From NCBI GenBank assembly GCA_949742895.1, contig CATJRT010000286.1, positions 1 through 8,428 on the forward strand: a DNA stretch of 8,428 bases. Direction: 5' to 3'. The notes below the pieces were generated by a model. It ran no database searches. It was not told the DNA's origin and was given only the letters and a program-made list of their open reading frames with translations. Both the position numbers and the translations under genes were made by a program. Below are positions 1 through 7,230 of this stretch, in pieces. Each line of letters begins with the position of its first letter. Positions within the stretch are counted from its first letter, which is position 1. This DNA is from an uncultured Eubacteriales bacterium (lineage in GTDB: Bacteria; Bacillota_A; Clostridia; Oscillospirales; Oscillospiraceae).

Positions 1-1
1 C

Positions 2-1526
2 GTGATCGGGCCGAACGTACCGGAAAAAGTGAAGCTCCGCGTGGCCGCCTACGCCCGGGTCAGCAGCGACTCCGCCGACCAGCGCAGCTCCTACCTCGCG
101 CAGGTGGAGCACTACAGCCGGGCCATCGCGGAAAATCCGGACTGGGAGCTGGCCGACGTCTACGCCGACGAGGGGATCAGCGGCCTGTCCACCAAAAACC
201 GGGAGGAATTCAAGCGGATGCTGGCGGACTGCCGGGCCGGGAAGATCGACCGCATCCTGGTCAAATCCGTGTCCAGATTCGCCCGAAACACCCAGGATAC
301 CCTGCGTTATATCCGGGAATTGCTGCGCCTCGGCGTCACCGTCCGCTTCGAAAAGGAGAACATCGACACGGGCAAGCTCAGCACCGAGCAGGTGGCGGCG
401 ATCTACGCGGCCTTCGCGCAGATGGAGTCCACCGGGCACTCCGGGAACATGAGGATCAGCGTCGAAATGCGGATGAAAAACGGCGTTTTCACCCCGTCCT
501 CCATGCCATACGGGTACCGACTGAAGGGTTTGGAGCCGGAACTCGTCCCCGAGGAGGCCGCGGTGGTGCGGCGCATTTTCGACGCGGCGCTCAGCGGCCA
601 GGGCTGCGCGGACATCACCAGATGGCTGGACGAGTCTGGGATCAAACGAGGCCATGGCCGAGAGCGCTGGCACCGCTCCATGGTCGGCTACATCCTCTCC
701 AACCGCTTCTACACCGGCGACTCCGTCTGGCAAAAGACCTTCGCCACGGACACGCTGCCCATCCGGCAGGTGAAAAATCGCGGGCAGAAGCCGCAGTATC
801 ACGCGGAAAACGACCATCCCGGCATCGTCAGCCGGGAGGAATTCGACCGCGTGCAGGCGCTCATCGCGGCGCGGAAGGAACGCTTCTATCGCGGGTCCGC
901 ACCCTCCGGGTCAGCCTACGGCGGTCACATTTTCTGCGGGAACTGCGGCTGTATCTGCCGGAAAAAGGTCACGAACGGCACGATCTACTGGGTCTGCAAC
1001 CGCCGCGACGACGGCAAAGACCTCTGCCCCATCCCGCAGATCCCGGAGTGCGCCCTCACCGCCGCCGCGCTGCGCCTGCACAACAAGCTGGCCCTCCACG
1101 GCGCGCAGCTCCTTCAGCCCCTGCTGGAGCAGCTCCGCACGCTGCTGGAATGGGAACTGCGCAAAAATCCCGCGCTTTCCGACATCGACAGGGAGATCGC
1201 GAACATTTCAGGGCAGGATCTGGCGCTCGCCCGGCTGCAGAGCAAGGGCTGCATCGATCCTGCCCTTGCCATGTCCCGCAAGGACGCGCTGGGCCGCCGT
1301 CTGCGGGAGCTGCGCCGCGCGCCGGGAGCTGCTGGACTGCGCCGGTGGCGACGCGCAGCTCGCGGCCACCGAGGCCCAGCTGGAGCGGCTGGAGGGCGCG
1401 GCGTGGGCGGACGAGCTCCCGCCCGACTTCTTCGAGGCGCTGGCGGAGCGAGTCGAGCTCGCTTCGGCGGACGAGGTGCGGTTCCGCCTCCCGAACGGAC
1501 TGGAGCTGACAGAAAGGCTGGTGTGA
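2..1526 (+). CDS. Large serine recombinase (first of three), broken by a frameshift; possibly 5'-partial
   Basis: This gene encodes a site-specific DNA recombinase of the large serine family, which cuts att sites through a serine-DNA linkage. The N-terminal resolvase-type catalytic domain (about residues 12-150) shows the Y-A-R-V-S motif with nucleophile Ser21 and the S-V-S-R-F-A-R-N motif carrying Arg92 and Arg95. The recombinase DNA-binding domain follows from PYGYR (about 169) to about 290. A zinc ribbon (Cys312, Cys315, Cys332, Cys342) and a helical coiled-coil stretch come next. From about codon 438 the frame changes. The family-like C-terminus (RELLDCAGGDAQ to LTERLV, stop 1524-1526) lies in another frame, so one extra base, or two missing, lies near 1312-1323. 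Without correction the frame runs on as unrelated residues to 1699, over the next gene. The first usable codon is GTG at 2, with no upstream sequence visible, so the true start may lie before the window. The gene is either a pseudogene or a sequencing/assembly error. Confidence 0.85.
1312..1323 (+). other. Frameshift site in the first recombinase gene
   Basis: Upstream of this GC-only run (GCGCCGCGCGCC) the protein reads as recombinase in the frame of position 2. Downstream, sensible recombinase sequence (RELLDCAGGD...) continues only in the frame that stops at 1526. Removing one base here gives a continuous LRELRRARELLDC, which fits a coiled-coil segment. The run is an alternating G/C tract where polymerase slippage or base-calling error is plausible. 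There is no classic slippery heptamer that would suggest programmed frameshifting. Confidence 0.75.
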
Positions 1527-1529
1527 CGC

Positions 1530-2390
1530 ATGGCATGGCAGAGAAAAACGCCCTTTGGCTACGAAATAATTGGCGGCATTATTCGCCCACATCCCGCCGG
1601 ATCGGAAGCGGTACGGTATATTTTCAGTCAATATCTGGCCGGGGCCTCCCTCCAGACCGTCGCGGAGCGCATGACCGCCCGCGGCCCCCGCTACCATGAG
1701 CACAGCGCCGCGTGGAACAAAAACATGGTCAAGCGCATCCTGGAGAACCCGAAATACACCGGCGCGGACGGCTGTCCCGCCCTCGTCTCCGCCGGGGACT
1801 TCGCCGAGGCCCAGCGCCTGCGGGCGGAGCGGAACACCTACGCTCCGCTGCCCGCCGAGATCCGTCCCATCCAGGCCAAGGCCGTGTGCGGCCTGTGCGG
1901 CGGCAGGATGTCCCGCGGCAGCCGCTCCCACGGGCGCGTCCACTGGAAATGCCAAAACGAGAGCTGCGGCCAGACGGTCTCCCTCAGCGACGAGGCCCTG
2001 GCGGAGCGGACGGAGCGCTGCCTGCGGGAGCTGGCCCGGTCGCCGGAGCTGCTTGCCGCGCCCGAAGCGGAGCGCCCCGCGCCCGATCTGGAGGCCGTCC
2101 GCCTGCAAAACGAGCTGACCCTGGCCCTGAACCGGGGCGAAAATCCCGAAACCATCCAAAAACTGAGCTTCTCCCTGGCCGCGCGGCGCTACGCGCAGCT
2201 CCCGGACCCCACCCCCGCCCACAGGCTGGAGCAGCTCCGGGCGCGGCTGGAGCGCGGGCGGACGGACGGCGATACGCTGGCGGAGCTTTTTGATCTCGCG
2301 GTGAAAAGCGTCCGATCCACGCCGGAAAGCGTTGATTTGGAGCTCAAGAACAGAATTATCATTTCAGAAATGGAGGCGCAGAGCGCATGA
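1530..2390 (+). CDS. Recombinase-domain protein lacking the serine catalytic domain (second of three)
   Basis: This 286-aa protein begins at the point where the 'recombinase' DNA-binding domain starts in large serine recombinases. MAWQRKTPFGYEIIGG matches the PYGYR start of that domain in the first gene. The AVRYIFSQYLAGASLQTVAERM helix and the W-N-K-N-M-V-K-R-I-L-E-N-P-K-Y-T-G signature follow by residue 78. A zinc ribbon (Cys120, Cys123, Cys141, Cys146) and a C-terminal helical/strand tail (to LKNRIIIS) complete it. No Y-x-R-V-S nucleophile motif or arginine cluster is present, so it cannot cut DNA by itself. It begins 3 bp after the first recombinase stop and overlaps the third gene by 4 bp, so it is built into the operon. 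A plausible role, inferred, is a DNA-binding accessory subunit that partners the catalytic recombinases. It could instead be the remnant of a full gene, but its clean start at the domain edge argues against recent decay. AAAGG at 1513-1517 is a modest ribosome site. Confidence 0.85.
   Translation: MAWQRKTPFGYEIIGGIIRPHPAGSEAVRYIFSQYLAGASLQTVAERMTARGPRYHEHSAAWNKNMVKRILENPKYTGADGCPALVSAGDFAEAQRLRAERNTYAPLPAEIRPIQAKAVCGLCGGRMSRGSRSHGRVHWKCQNESCGQTVSLSDEALAERTERCLRELARSPELLAAPEAERPAPDLEAVRLQNELTLALNRGENPETIQKLSFSLAARRYAQLPDPTPAHRLEQLRARLERGRTDGDTLAELFDLAVKSVRSTPESVDLELKNRIIISEMEAQSA
2372..2376 (+). promoter_or_regulatory. Ribosome binding site of the third recombinase
   Basis: GGAGG lies inside the last codons of the second gene, 10 bases before the ATG at 2387. 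That ATG overlaps the TGA of the second gene (ATGA). Site and overlap together fix this start and indicate translational coupling. Confidence 0.7.
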
Positions 2391-4036
2391 ACGTCCTGCA
2401 GAAGGCCCCGCGCAGGGTCACCGTCACCCCGCCGGACCCAAAATTCTCCGAAAAGGACATCTGCAAGCAGCACCTGCGGGTCGCGCCCTACTGCCGCGTC
2501 TCCACCGGCAGCGAGGAGCAGCTCACCAGCTTCACTGCGCAGCAGGAGTACTACACGCAGCGCATCGCGGACACCGAGGGCTGGACCATGGTCAAAATGT
2601 ACGCGGACGAGGGCATAAGCGGCACTTCCGCCCGAAAACGCCCGCAATTCCTTCAGATGATTCGGGACGCGGAGAAGGGGAAGATCGACCTGGTCATCAC
2701 CAAATCCGTGTCCCGCTTCTGCCGCAACACCCTGGACGGGCTGGAGTACGTGCGGCGGCTGAAACGCTGCGGAACGGGCGTGTTTTTTGAAAAAGAGAAC
2801 GTGAACACCCTGTTTATGGACAACGAAATGATCCTCACCTTCCTCATGAGCCAGGCCCAGTCCGAGAGCGAGTCCATGTCGTCCAGCATCAAGTGGGGCT
2901 TCCGCAAGCGCTTCGCAGACGGCGTGGTCTACTACCACTACGACACCCTGCTGGGCTACCGCCGGGGCCCGGACGGCGGGCCGGAGATCGACCCGGCAGA
3001 GGCGCCTGTGGTGCGGCGCATCTTCGACCGCTACCTCATGGGCCAGAGCTTCCAGCAGATCTGCCGGGGCCTGATGGCGGACGGCATTCGGACCGCCCAG
3101 GGCGGCGAGGTCTGGCACAGCACCACGGTGAAAAGCATCCTGCAAAACGAGAAATACATCGGCGACGCGGTGCTGCAAAAGACCTTCAAGGAGGACCTTT
3201 TCGACCGAAAACAAGTGAAAAACCAGGGCCAATTGCCCAAATACTACGTCTACGACACCCATCCGGCCATCATCGACCGGGCCAGCTTCCAGCGGGCGCA
3301 GGAGGAGCTCGCCCGCCGCTCCAGCCTGCGGCGCACCTCCAGCCGCGCCAAGACGGAGCTGGGGAAATACTGCGGGAAGTACGCGCTGAGCGAGCTGCTG
3401 GTCTGCTCGGAGTGCGGCAGCCCGTACCGCCGGGTGACGTGGATGCCGAACGGCGAAAAGCGCTTCGTCTGGCGCTGCATCAACCGGCTGGAGCACGGAA
3501 AACGCGTCTGCAAATGCTCGGCGACCCTGGAGGAGCCGGACATCCACGCCGCCGTCACCGCCGCGCTGAACGAGCGCATCCGGCAACGCGCGGCGCGGGA
3601 GGCGCTGGCGGACTGCGTGGCCGCCGCCCTCGCCGGGACAGAGGGCGGGGACAGCCTGCCGGCGGTGGAGGCGAAGCTGCGGGCACTCCAGGCACGGCAG
3701 ATGGAACTGTTGGAAATGGCGCTGAACGACGCGAAAAACACGGGTTTTGACGACGAATTGGTCCGGATCAACGAGGCCATGTCCGGCCTTCTGACCCGGA
3801 AAAATGGACTGCTCCAGGCGGGCTGCACCGACCCCGAGCACGACAGCCGGGTGCGGAGCATCGCGGCCAGGCTGGAGAAAACGGACAGCGCGCTCGAGGG
3901 CTTCGACCAGACCGTGGTGCGGCAGCTCGTGGGCAGTATCCGGGTGCTGGACCGGGACCGGCTGCTCATCCGCTTCAAGGACGGAGCGGAGGCGGAGCAG
4001 GCCGTGGAGCACGCCTCAAAGCGGGCCAGCGCGTAA
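2387..4036 (+). CDS. Large serine recombinase (third of three), apparently intact
   Basis: This 549-aa protein has the full large-serine-recombinase plan and is the only one of the three that looks complete and catalytic. The catalytic domain (about 30-170) shows YCRVST with nucleophile Ser39, YADEGISGTS at 72-81, and KSVSRFCRN with Arg110 and Arg113. The recombinase domain spans about 188-310 and includes W-H-S-T-T-V-K-S-I-L-Q-N-E-K-Y-I-G-D at 243-260. The zinc ribbon uses Cys340, Cys343, Cys364 and probably Cys375 or Cys377. A coiled-coil region (about 425-505) and a final strand segment (VGSIRVLDRDRLLIRFKDG) end the protein. By family knowledge it would integrate or excise an element between att sites. 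It shares its operon with the two preceding genes and has an N-terminal extension of about 28 residues before the catalytic domain. The long minus-strand open frame opposite it is a shadow of GC-rich codons. Confidence 0.93.
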   Translation: MNVLQKAPRRVTVTPPDPKFSEKDICKQHLRVAPYCRVSTGSEEQLTSFTAQQEYYTQRIADTEGWTMVKMYADEGISGTSARKRPQFLQMIRDAEKGKIDLVITKSVSRFCRNTLDGLEYVRRLKRCGTGVFFEKENVNTLFMDNEMILTFLMSQAQSESESMSSSIKWGFRKRFADGVVYYHYDTLLGYRRGPDGGPEIDPAEAPVVRRIFDRYLMGQSFQQICRGLMADGIRTAQGGEVWHSTTVKSILQNEKYIGDAVLQKTFKEDLFDRKQVKNQGQLPKYYVYDTHPAIIDRASFQRAQEELARRSSLRRTSSRAKTELGKYCGKYALSELLVCSECGSPYRRVTWMPNGEKRFVWRCINRLEHGKRVCKCSATLEEPDIHAAVTAALNERIRQRAAREALADCVAAALAGTEGGDSLPAVEAKLRALQARQMELLEMALNDAKNTGFDDELVRINEAMSGLLTRKNGLLQAGCTDPEHDSRVRSIAARLEKTDSALEGFDQTVVRQLVGSIRVLDRDRLLIRFKDGAEAEQAVEHASKRASA

Positions 4037-4042
4037 AAATAC

Positions 4043-4068
4043 GGGCCGGAGCGTCGCCGCTCCGGCCC
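4043..4068 (-). terminator. Strong hairpin; intrinsic terminator when read on the minus strand
   Basis: Perfect 11-bp arms (GGGCCGGAGCG at 4043-4053, CGCTCCGGCCC at 4058-4068) enclose the loop TCGC. On the minus strand the stem is followed after 3 bases by five T's (4039-4035, inside the recombinase stop region), which is a normal intrinsic terminator. It would serve the minus-strand gene ending at 4176. On the plus strand the hairpin starts 7 bases after the recombinase stop but is followed by AAAATGG, with no U-tract. It may still hinder plus-strand readthrough or act as an mRNA 3'-end stabiliser. Confidence 0.65.
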
Positions 4069-4081
4069 AAAATGGAGGAGA

Positions 4082-4171
4082 ATGAAAAAGAAAAAGCTGT
4101 TGTCCCTTGCGACTTTCATCATAGCCGCTTTTCGTTACGAAAGTTCGCGTAAAGATGTTACAAATGCATGA
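4082..4171 (+). CDS. 29-aa signal-peptide-like ORF, probably the truncated start of a lost gene
   Basis: This ORF reads MKKKKLLSLATFIIAAFRYE and stops 9 residues later at TGA 4169-4171. The first 17 residues form a textbook Sec signal start: four lysines followed by a hydrophobic core. The rest is polar and has no cleavage site or mature domain. A strong GGAGGAG (4074-4080) precedes the ATG, though the spacing is short. The likely explanation is that the 5' end of a secreted-protein or lipoprotein gene was cut near 4120-4135 by an insertion or deletion. A genuine small peptide is less likely but cannot be excluded. It lies directly after the recombinase operon and its hairpin, so it may mark the edge of the element. 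Confidence 0.4.
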   Translation: MKKKKLLSLATFIIAAFRYESSRKDVTNA

Positions 4172-4175
4172 AATC

Positions 4176-6038
4176 TCAGCCCGGCTTTTGCGCCGCCAGC
4201 TCGTCCATCGCCAGCTGCTCGGCGCATTTTTTCGCGCTGGCGAAGCCGAAATACCGCACCGCCACGCCGTTTTCCCGCGCCGTGTTGATGATGCGGTAAT
4301 AAAATTTGTGGGACAGGGCGTTGGTTTGGAGCCACACCGCGTCCGCGCCCCGGATGGCGTTCAGGTCGGGCAGCGCGCCCCGGGCGTAGAACCGCGCCCC
4401 GGGCAGCAGGGGCCGGACGGCCTTCGCCCAGGAGTCGTGCCCGCCGAACACCACCACCCGCCGCTCCACCTGAAACGGCAGCTCCACCAGCGGCCCGTCG
4501 TCCCCGGCCTCCTCGTCCTCGCCGGCGCGCAGTCGGTACAGCGTCTCCCGGAGCTGAGCCAGCTCCGCCCGGTCCAGCTCGGACTGACGTTCAGATCTCC
4601 GTAGCTGCTCCCGCAGCCGGTCCGCCGTGCGCTCCGACTCGTGGAGCACGCCGCGCAGCTCCTTCGCCTGCCGGGTCAGCGCCTCCAGCCGCGCGGCGCA
4701 GGCGCTCTCGTCAGGCGGCGGAGCGGGGGCCTCCTCCGGGGGCGGCGTTTCCTCGTCAAGCGGGTCCGTATCCGGCCATTCGCCTCCGTTTTCGTCGATA
4801 TGATAGGCCATAAAGGCCGCCCAGGCCAGCTCGCCGGCGCACCGTTCGTCCACGCCCTGCTCCGCGAACCAGCGGGCCAGCGCCTCGGACGGCCTGCGGT
4901 CCCGGGGCAGCGCCACCCCCGTGGCCAGGAAAAAGAGCTGCGCCTCGGACAGCCGCCGGCCCGTCTCCAGAAAGACCTCCTCGTCTTCCTCCGACGGTCC
5001 ACGGTACGCGTAGCGCAGGCGGAAGTCCGGCGCGCCCGCCTCGAACAGAGGCGCTCTGAGGCTGAGGTCGTCCTGATACCAGGGCAGATGCCGCACGGCG
5101 CAGCGGGCCACCGCTGCGGTGAGGGCGTTGAGGCTGGCCAGCGCGTCGCCCTCCCGCTCCAGCAGCAGGTACGCGGCGCACAGCGCGCAGGGGTCGTCCG
5201 TGCCGTAGTCCGCCAGCAGCTCCGCCGCTCTGCGGGAGCCGACCGCCTCCCGGATCTCCTCCGCCGGGCGGCAGATCAGGTCCGGGGCCATGATCAGCGC
5301 GAAGACCTCCGGGTTTTCCGCGCCGGGGTCGATCTCCCACGGGCGCGCGAAGGGCTGGGACAGCTCCTCCGGCAGCTCCCGCGCCACGGGCCTGAGACGT
5401 TCGTAGATCTCCAGGACCCGGTCCATATAGTCCAGAAAAGCGGCCCGAAATGTGCTGCGCAGCTCCGCCGCCGTCTCCGGGCCCAGCAGCTCCAGCAGCG
5501 CGGGGAACTGCCTGCGGTGCGCCGTTCCCCGGCCCTCCAGCACCATGACCGTGCGCACGACGAGGTCCCACGGATGCGTCAGGTCCAGGGCGCAGGGCAG
5601 GCGCAGGTCCAGCGCCTCGTTCGCCTCCCCGGGCAGCAGGGCCAGATAGTCGTCCGGGTCCTCGCAGGCCTCCTCCAGGCGGTCCAGCAGCCACAGCGCC
5701 GCGCCCAGCAGAAAGTCCGGGTCGCGTACGCTCCGCGCCGCCAGGTCCGCCGGGATCGCCGCCGTGACGGCCACCGCCTTGACCACCGTCTCCCGGGGAT
5801 AGCGCGGCGCGTAGTGGCGGCAGAGGTACGCCGCAACAGCCTGGGCCGCGCTCTCGTGGACCCGCGCCTCGGCGGGGGTGACGCACTGGATGCCCCGGTC
5901 ATTGCCGCCCCGGAAAGGCCGGTAGACGCGGAAATCCCCGGTGACGCTCTCCTGTTCCGCCGCGGTCAGCGCGGCGCGGACCGCCTCCCCCGCCAGCTTC
6001 CACACCTTGCGCTGAGCCGTCTTTTTCTTTGCGCACAT
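4176..6038 (-). CDS. Coiled-coil protein with C-terminal DUF2325 domain
   Basis: This 620-aa, probably cytoplasmic protein has no signal peptide or membrane segment. Residues 1-415 are mostly helical and unrecognised, rich in Leu, Ala and Arg. A Pro/acidic linker follows (about 426-443), then a coiled coil (about 445-505) with heptad-like E/R/L spacing. The C-terminal DUF2325 domain (about 525-615) is recognisable from V-V-V-F-G-G-H-D (531-535 for FGGHD), D-A-V-W-L-Q-T-N-A-L-S-H and the final Y-F-G-F-A-S-A-K-K-C. DUF2325 has no established reaction. The open frame extends upstream to 6143, but I chose ATG 6038 (MCAKKKTAQRK). A promoter at 6070-6098 lies just upstream, a GAGGCGG sequence precedes this ATG, and the longer form would overlap the start of the divergent gene. 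Transcription probably ends at the hairpin at 4068-4043. The domain call is by recall of family motifs. Confidence 0.8.
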   Translation of the reverse strand: MCAKKKTAQRKVWKLAGEAVRAALTAAEQESVTGDFRVYRPFRGGNDRGIQCVTPAEARVHESAAQAVAAYLCRHYAPRYPRETVVKAVAVTAAIPADLAARSVRDPDFLLGAALWLLDRLEEACEDPDDYLALLPGEANEALDLRLPCALDLTHPWDLVVRTVMVLEGRGTAHRRQFPALLELLGPETAAELRSTFRAAFLDYMDRVLEIYERLRPVARELPEELSQPFARPWEIDPGAENPEVFALIMAPDLICRPAEEIREAVGSRRAAELLADYGTDDPCALCAAYLLLEREGDALASLNALTAAVARCAVRHLPWYQDDLSLRAPLFEAGAPDFRLRYAYRGPSEEDEEVFLETGRRLSEAQLFFLATGVALPRDRRPSEALARWFAEQGVDERCAGELAWAAFMAYHIDENGGEWPDTDPLDEETPPPEEAPAPPPDESACAARLEALTRQAKELRGVLHESERTADRLREQLRRSERQSELDRAELAQLRETLYRLRAGEDEEAGDDGPLVELPFQVERRVVVFGGHDSWAKAVRPLLPGARFYARGALPDLNAIRGADAVWLQTNALSHKFYYRIINTARENGVAVRYFGFASAKKCAEQLAMDELAAQKPG

Positions 6039-6069
6039 GGCTGTCACCGCCTCGTCTCTGTCTGAGGGC

Positions 6070-6098
6070 AGCATACCACAGACGGCGAAAAAGGACAA
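6070..6098 (-). promoter_or_regulatory. Probable sigma-70-type promoter of the DUF2325 gene
   Basis: Read on the minus strand, TTGTCC (6098-6093) and TATGCT (6075-6070) are separated by exactly 17 bases. Transcription would start near 6063, about 25 bases before the ATG at 6038, which supports that start over the longer frame. It lies in the 86-bp region shared with the divergent gene at 6125, so the two genes may be co-regulated. I see no equally good promoter for the plus-strand gene. Confidence 0.5.
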
Positions 6099-6108
6099 AT
6101 CAAATTCA

Positions 6109-6115
6109 AAAGGAG
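6109..6115 (+). promoter_or_regulatory. Ribosome binding site of the DUF3849-type gene
   Basis: AAAGGAG lies 9 bases before ATG 6125. This sets the start at 6125 instead of the in-frame upstream ATG at 6029, which has no such site and would run antisense through the neighbouring gene's 5' end. Confidence 0.75.
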
Positions 6116-6124
6116 TTGTTTTCG

Positions 6125-6874
6125 ATGAAAAACGATCATCCAAATTTGTACACGAACTCCCGCGCGGAGGCCCGCCGTCTCAGGGAGACGCAGATGCATG
6201 AGGAGAGCTTTCGGCTGAACGTCCAGTGCGCCCGGGCCATCAAGCAGGCCATCCGGGACTGCTCCGGCGAGGCGGACGAGGCCCTGGCGGAGGGCTGCGC
6301 CCGGTCCGTTCTGGAGCAGTACGGCTTCATGAGGGTGAACTTCATCCTCGCCAATTCGCTCAGGCAGATGGGCTGTCCCGACCTCGTCAGCGAGGAGGTC
6401 CGACAGTGGGGGCGGCGGATCTTCGTCCCCTCCGACGGGAAGTATAACGGCTATTTTGCGGTGGACACCGCCGCCGCGCTGCTGGAGGCGTTCATCGGGC
6501 AGGCCCGGGAGGCGTATCAGGCGCTGGAGCTGTTCGGACCCGAGCACTGCGCCGGCGACCGGCACGAGCTGGACTACAAGGGGAAGGTGCTGGTCCTCAG
6601 CCCCAAGGCCCTGCGGGAGAGCTGCTGGAATGCCCGAAATCAGCTCTGGGTAGCTGAGGGAGGCTTTGGCTGCTCTCCCACTTCCAGCGGACGGGCGGTG
6701 TTCGCCGCCTGCCTCGGCGACGGGGAACAAGCGCGCTGGAACCGCGCTGATTTCATCGGGGCGCTGGATGAGCGGTATCTGCCGGATTGGGCGCAGGAGA
6801 AGCTGGCGGAGCTGCGCGGTCCCCGACTGGAGCGGGACGACGGCCCCGATATGGGCGATATGACGCTGGGATAG
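6125..6874 (+). CDS. DUF3849-type protein of mobile-element gene pools
   Basis: This 249-aa soluble protein has no signal or membrane segment. Residues 8-130 fit the DUF3849 pattern: LYTNSRAEA near the start, then LNVQCARAIKQAIRD, VLEQYGFMRVNFILANSLRQ and a GYFAVDTAAALLEAFIGQARE helix. A second conserved block (about 150-231) contains VLVLSPKALRESCWNARNQLW, GGFGCSP, CLGDGE, RWNRADFIG and YLPDWAQEKLAEL. I know this block from proteins encoded on clostridial integrative elements. The biochemical role is unknown; the conserved Cys, Trp and Gly residues suggest a folded domain, not a disordered tail. It is divergent from the DUF2325 gene and ends 3 bp from the remnant of a convergent glutaminase gene. 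No terminator is visible after its TAG. The family call is by recall, without a profile search. Confidence 0.75.
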   Translation: MKNDHPNLYTNSRAEARRLRETQMHEESFRLNVQCARAIKQAIRDCSGEADEALAEGCARSVLEQYGFMRVNFILANSLRQMGCPDLVSEEVRQWGRRIFVPSDGKYNGYFAVDTAAALLEAFIGQAREAYQALELFGPEHCAGDRHELDYKGKVLVLSPKALRESCWNARNQLWVAEGGFGCSPTSSGRAVFAACLGDGEQARWNRADFIGALDERYLPDWAQEKLAELRGPRLERDDGPDMGDMTLG

Positions 6875-6877
6875 GCT

Positions 6878-7150
6878 AAAAATGCTCAGATGCAGCGCCT
6901 CGCTCAGCCGCTCCAGCAGCCTGATCCCGGCCACGCTGTTTCCCTTGCGGTCCAGCGCGGGGCCGAAAATGCCGATCCCCATGCGGGTCGGGACCACCGC
7001 CATGATGCCGCCGCCCACACCGCTCTTGGCCGGGACGCCCACCCGCAGCGCGAATTCCCCGGAACCGTCGTACATCCCGCAGGTCATCAGGCTCACGTTG
7101 ACATACCGGGACAGGGCCGCGGGAAAGAACCGCTCGTTGGAGACTACCGC
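6878..7150 (-). pseudogene. glsA: Glutaminase (GlsA family) C-terminal remnant
   Basis: In the minus strand, 91 codons read as the C-terminus of a serine-dependent beta-lactamase-fold glutaminase (glutamine to glutamate plus ammonia). They include VSNERF, SLMTCGMYDGSGEFA, VGVPAKSGVGGGIMAVVP, RMGIGIFGPALD, GNSVAG and the terminal HLSIF. These carry the family's conserved Tyr of CGMYD and the oxyanion-hole region of SGVGGG. The roughly 200 N-terminal residues, including the Ser-x-x-Lys catalytic pair, are absent. An in-frame TGA (7153-7151) sits immediately before the homology. No stop follows SIF; the frame runs on antisense through the neighbour. One extra T in the run at 6882-6878 would restore Ile-Phe-stop, so a homopolymer slip at the original gene end is possible. 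The fragment has no start or ribosome site and cannot be an active enzyme. Confidence 0.85.
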
Positions 7151-7230
7151 TCAGTTTGGCAGACGCTGAAAGCGCTTCGGCCAGACCGCGGCGCGGCAGC
7201 TCAATATTACAGGTTCAAAAATACAATTCA

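Noticed and set aside
1527..1699. Extension of the first recombinase frame to 1699
   Set aside because: After about codon 440 the residues are Arg/Gly/Ala-rich noise overlapping the second gene. The real C-terminus is in the frame ending at 1526.
1056..2222. 388-codon minus-strand frame across the first two recombinases
   Set aside because: It is antisense to conserved recombinase and zinc-ribbon sequence and has no recognisable motif.
2189..4012. 607-codon open frame on the minus strand opposite the third recombinase
   Set aside because: It is antisense to a clear recombinase gene. Its protein is low in complexity with no family motif, as expected from the few stops in GC-rich antisense frames.
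4756..5886. 376-codon minus-strand frame inside the DUF2325 gene
   Set aside because: It is overwhelmingly Gly/Ala/Arg/Pro, typical of a shifted frame in GC-rich DNA.
4641..6065. 474-codon plus-strand open frame opposite the DUF2325 gene
   Set aside because: It is Arg/Gln/Ala-rich shadow sequence with no domain. The minus strand carries the recognisable DUF2325 end, a promoter and a terminator.
6044..6874. Continuation of the glutaminase frame on the minus strand after the SIF end
   Set aside because: Glutaminase homology stops at 6878. Beyond it the frame is antisense of the DUF3849-type gene, so it is accidental read-through and not a fusion protein.
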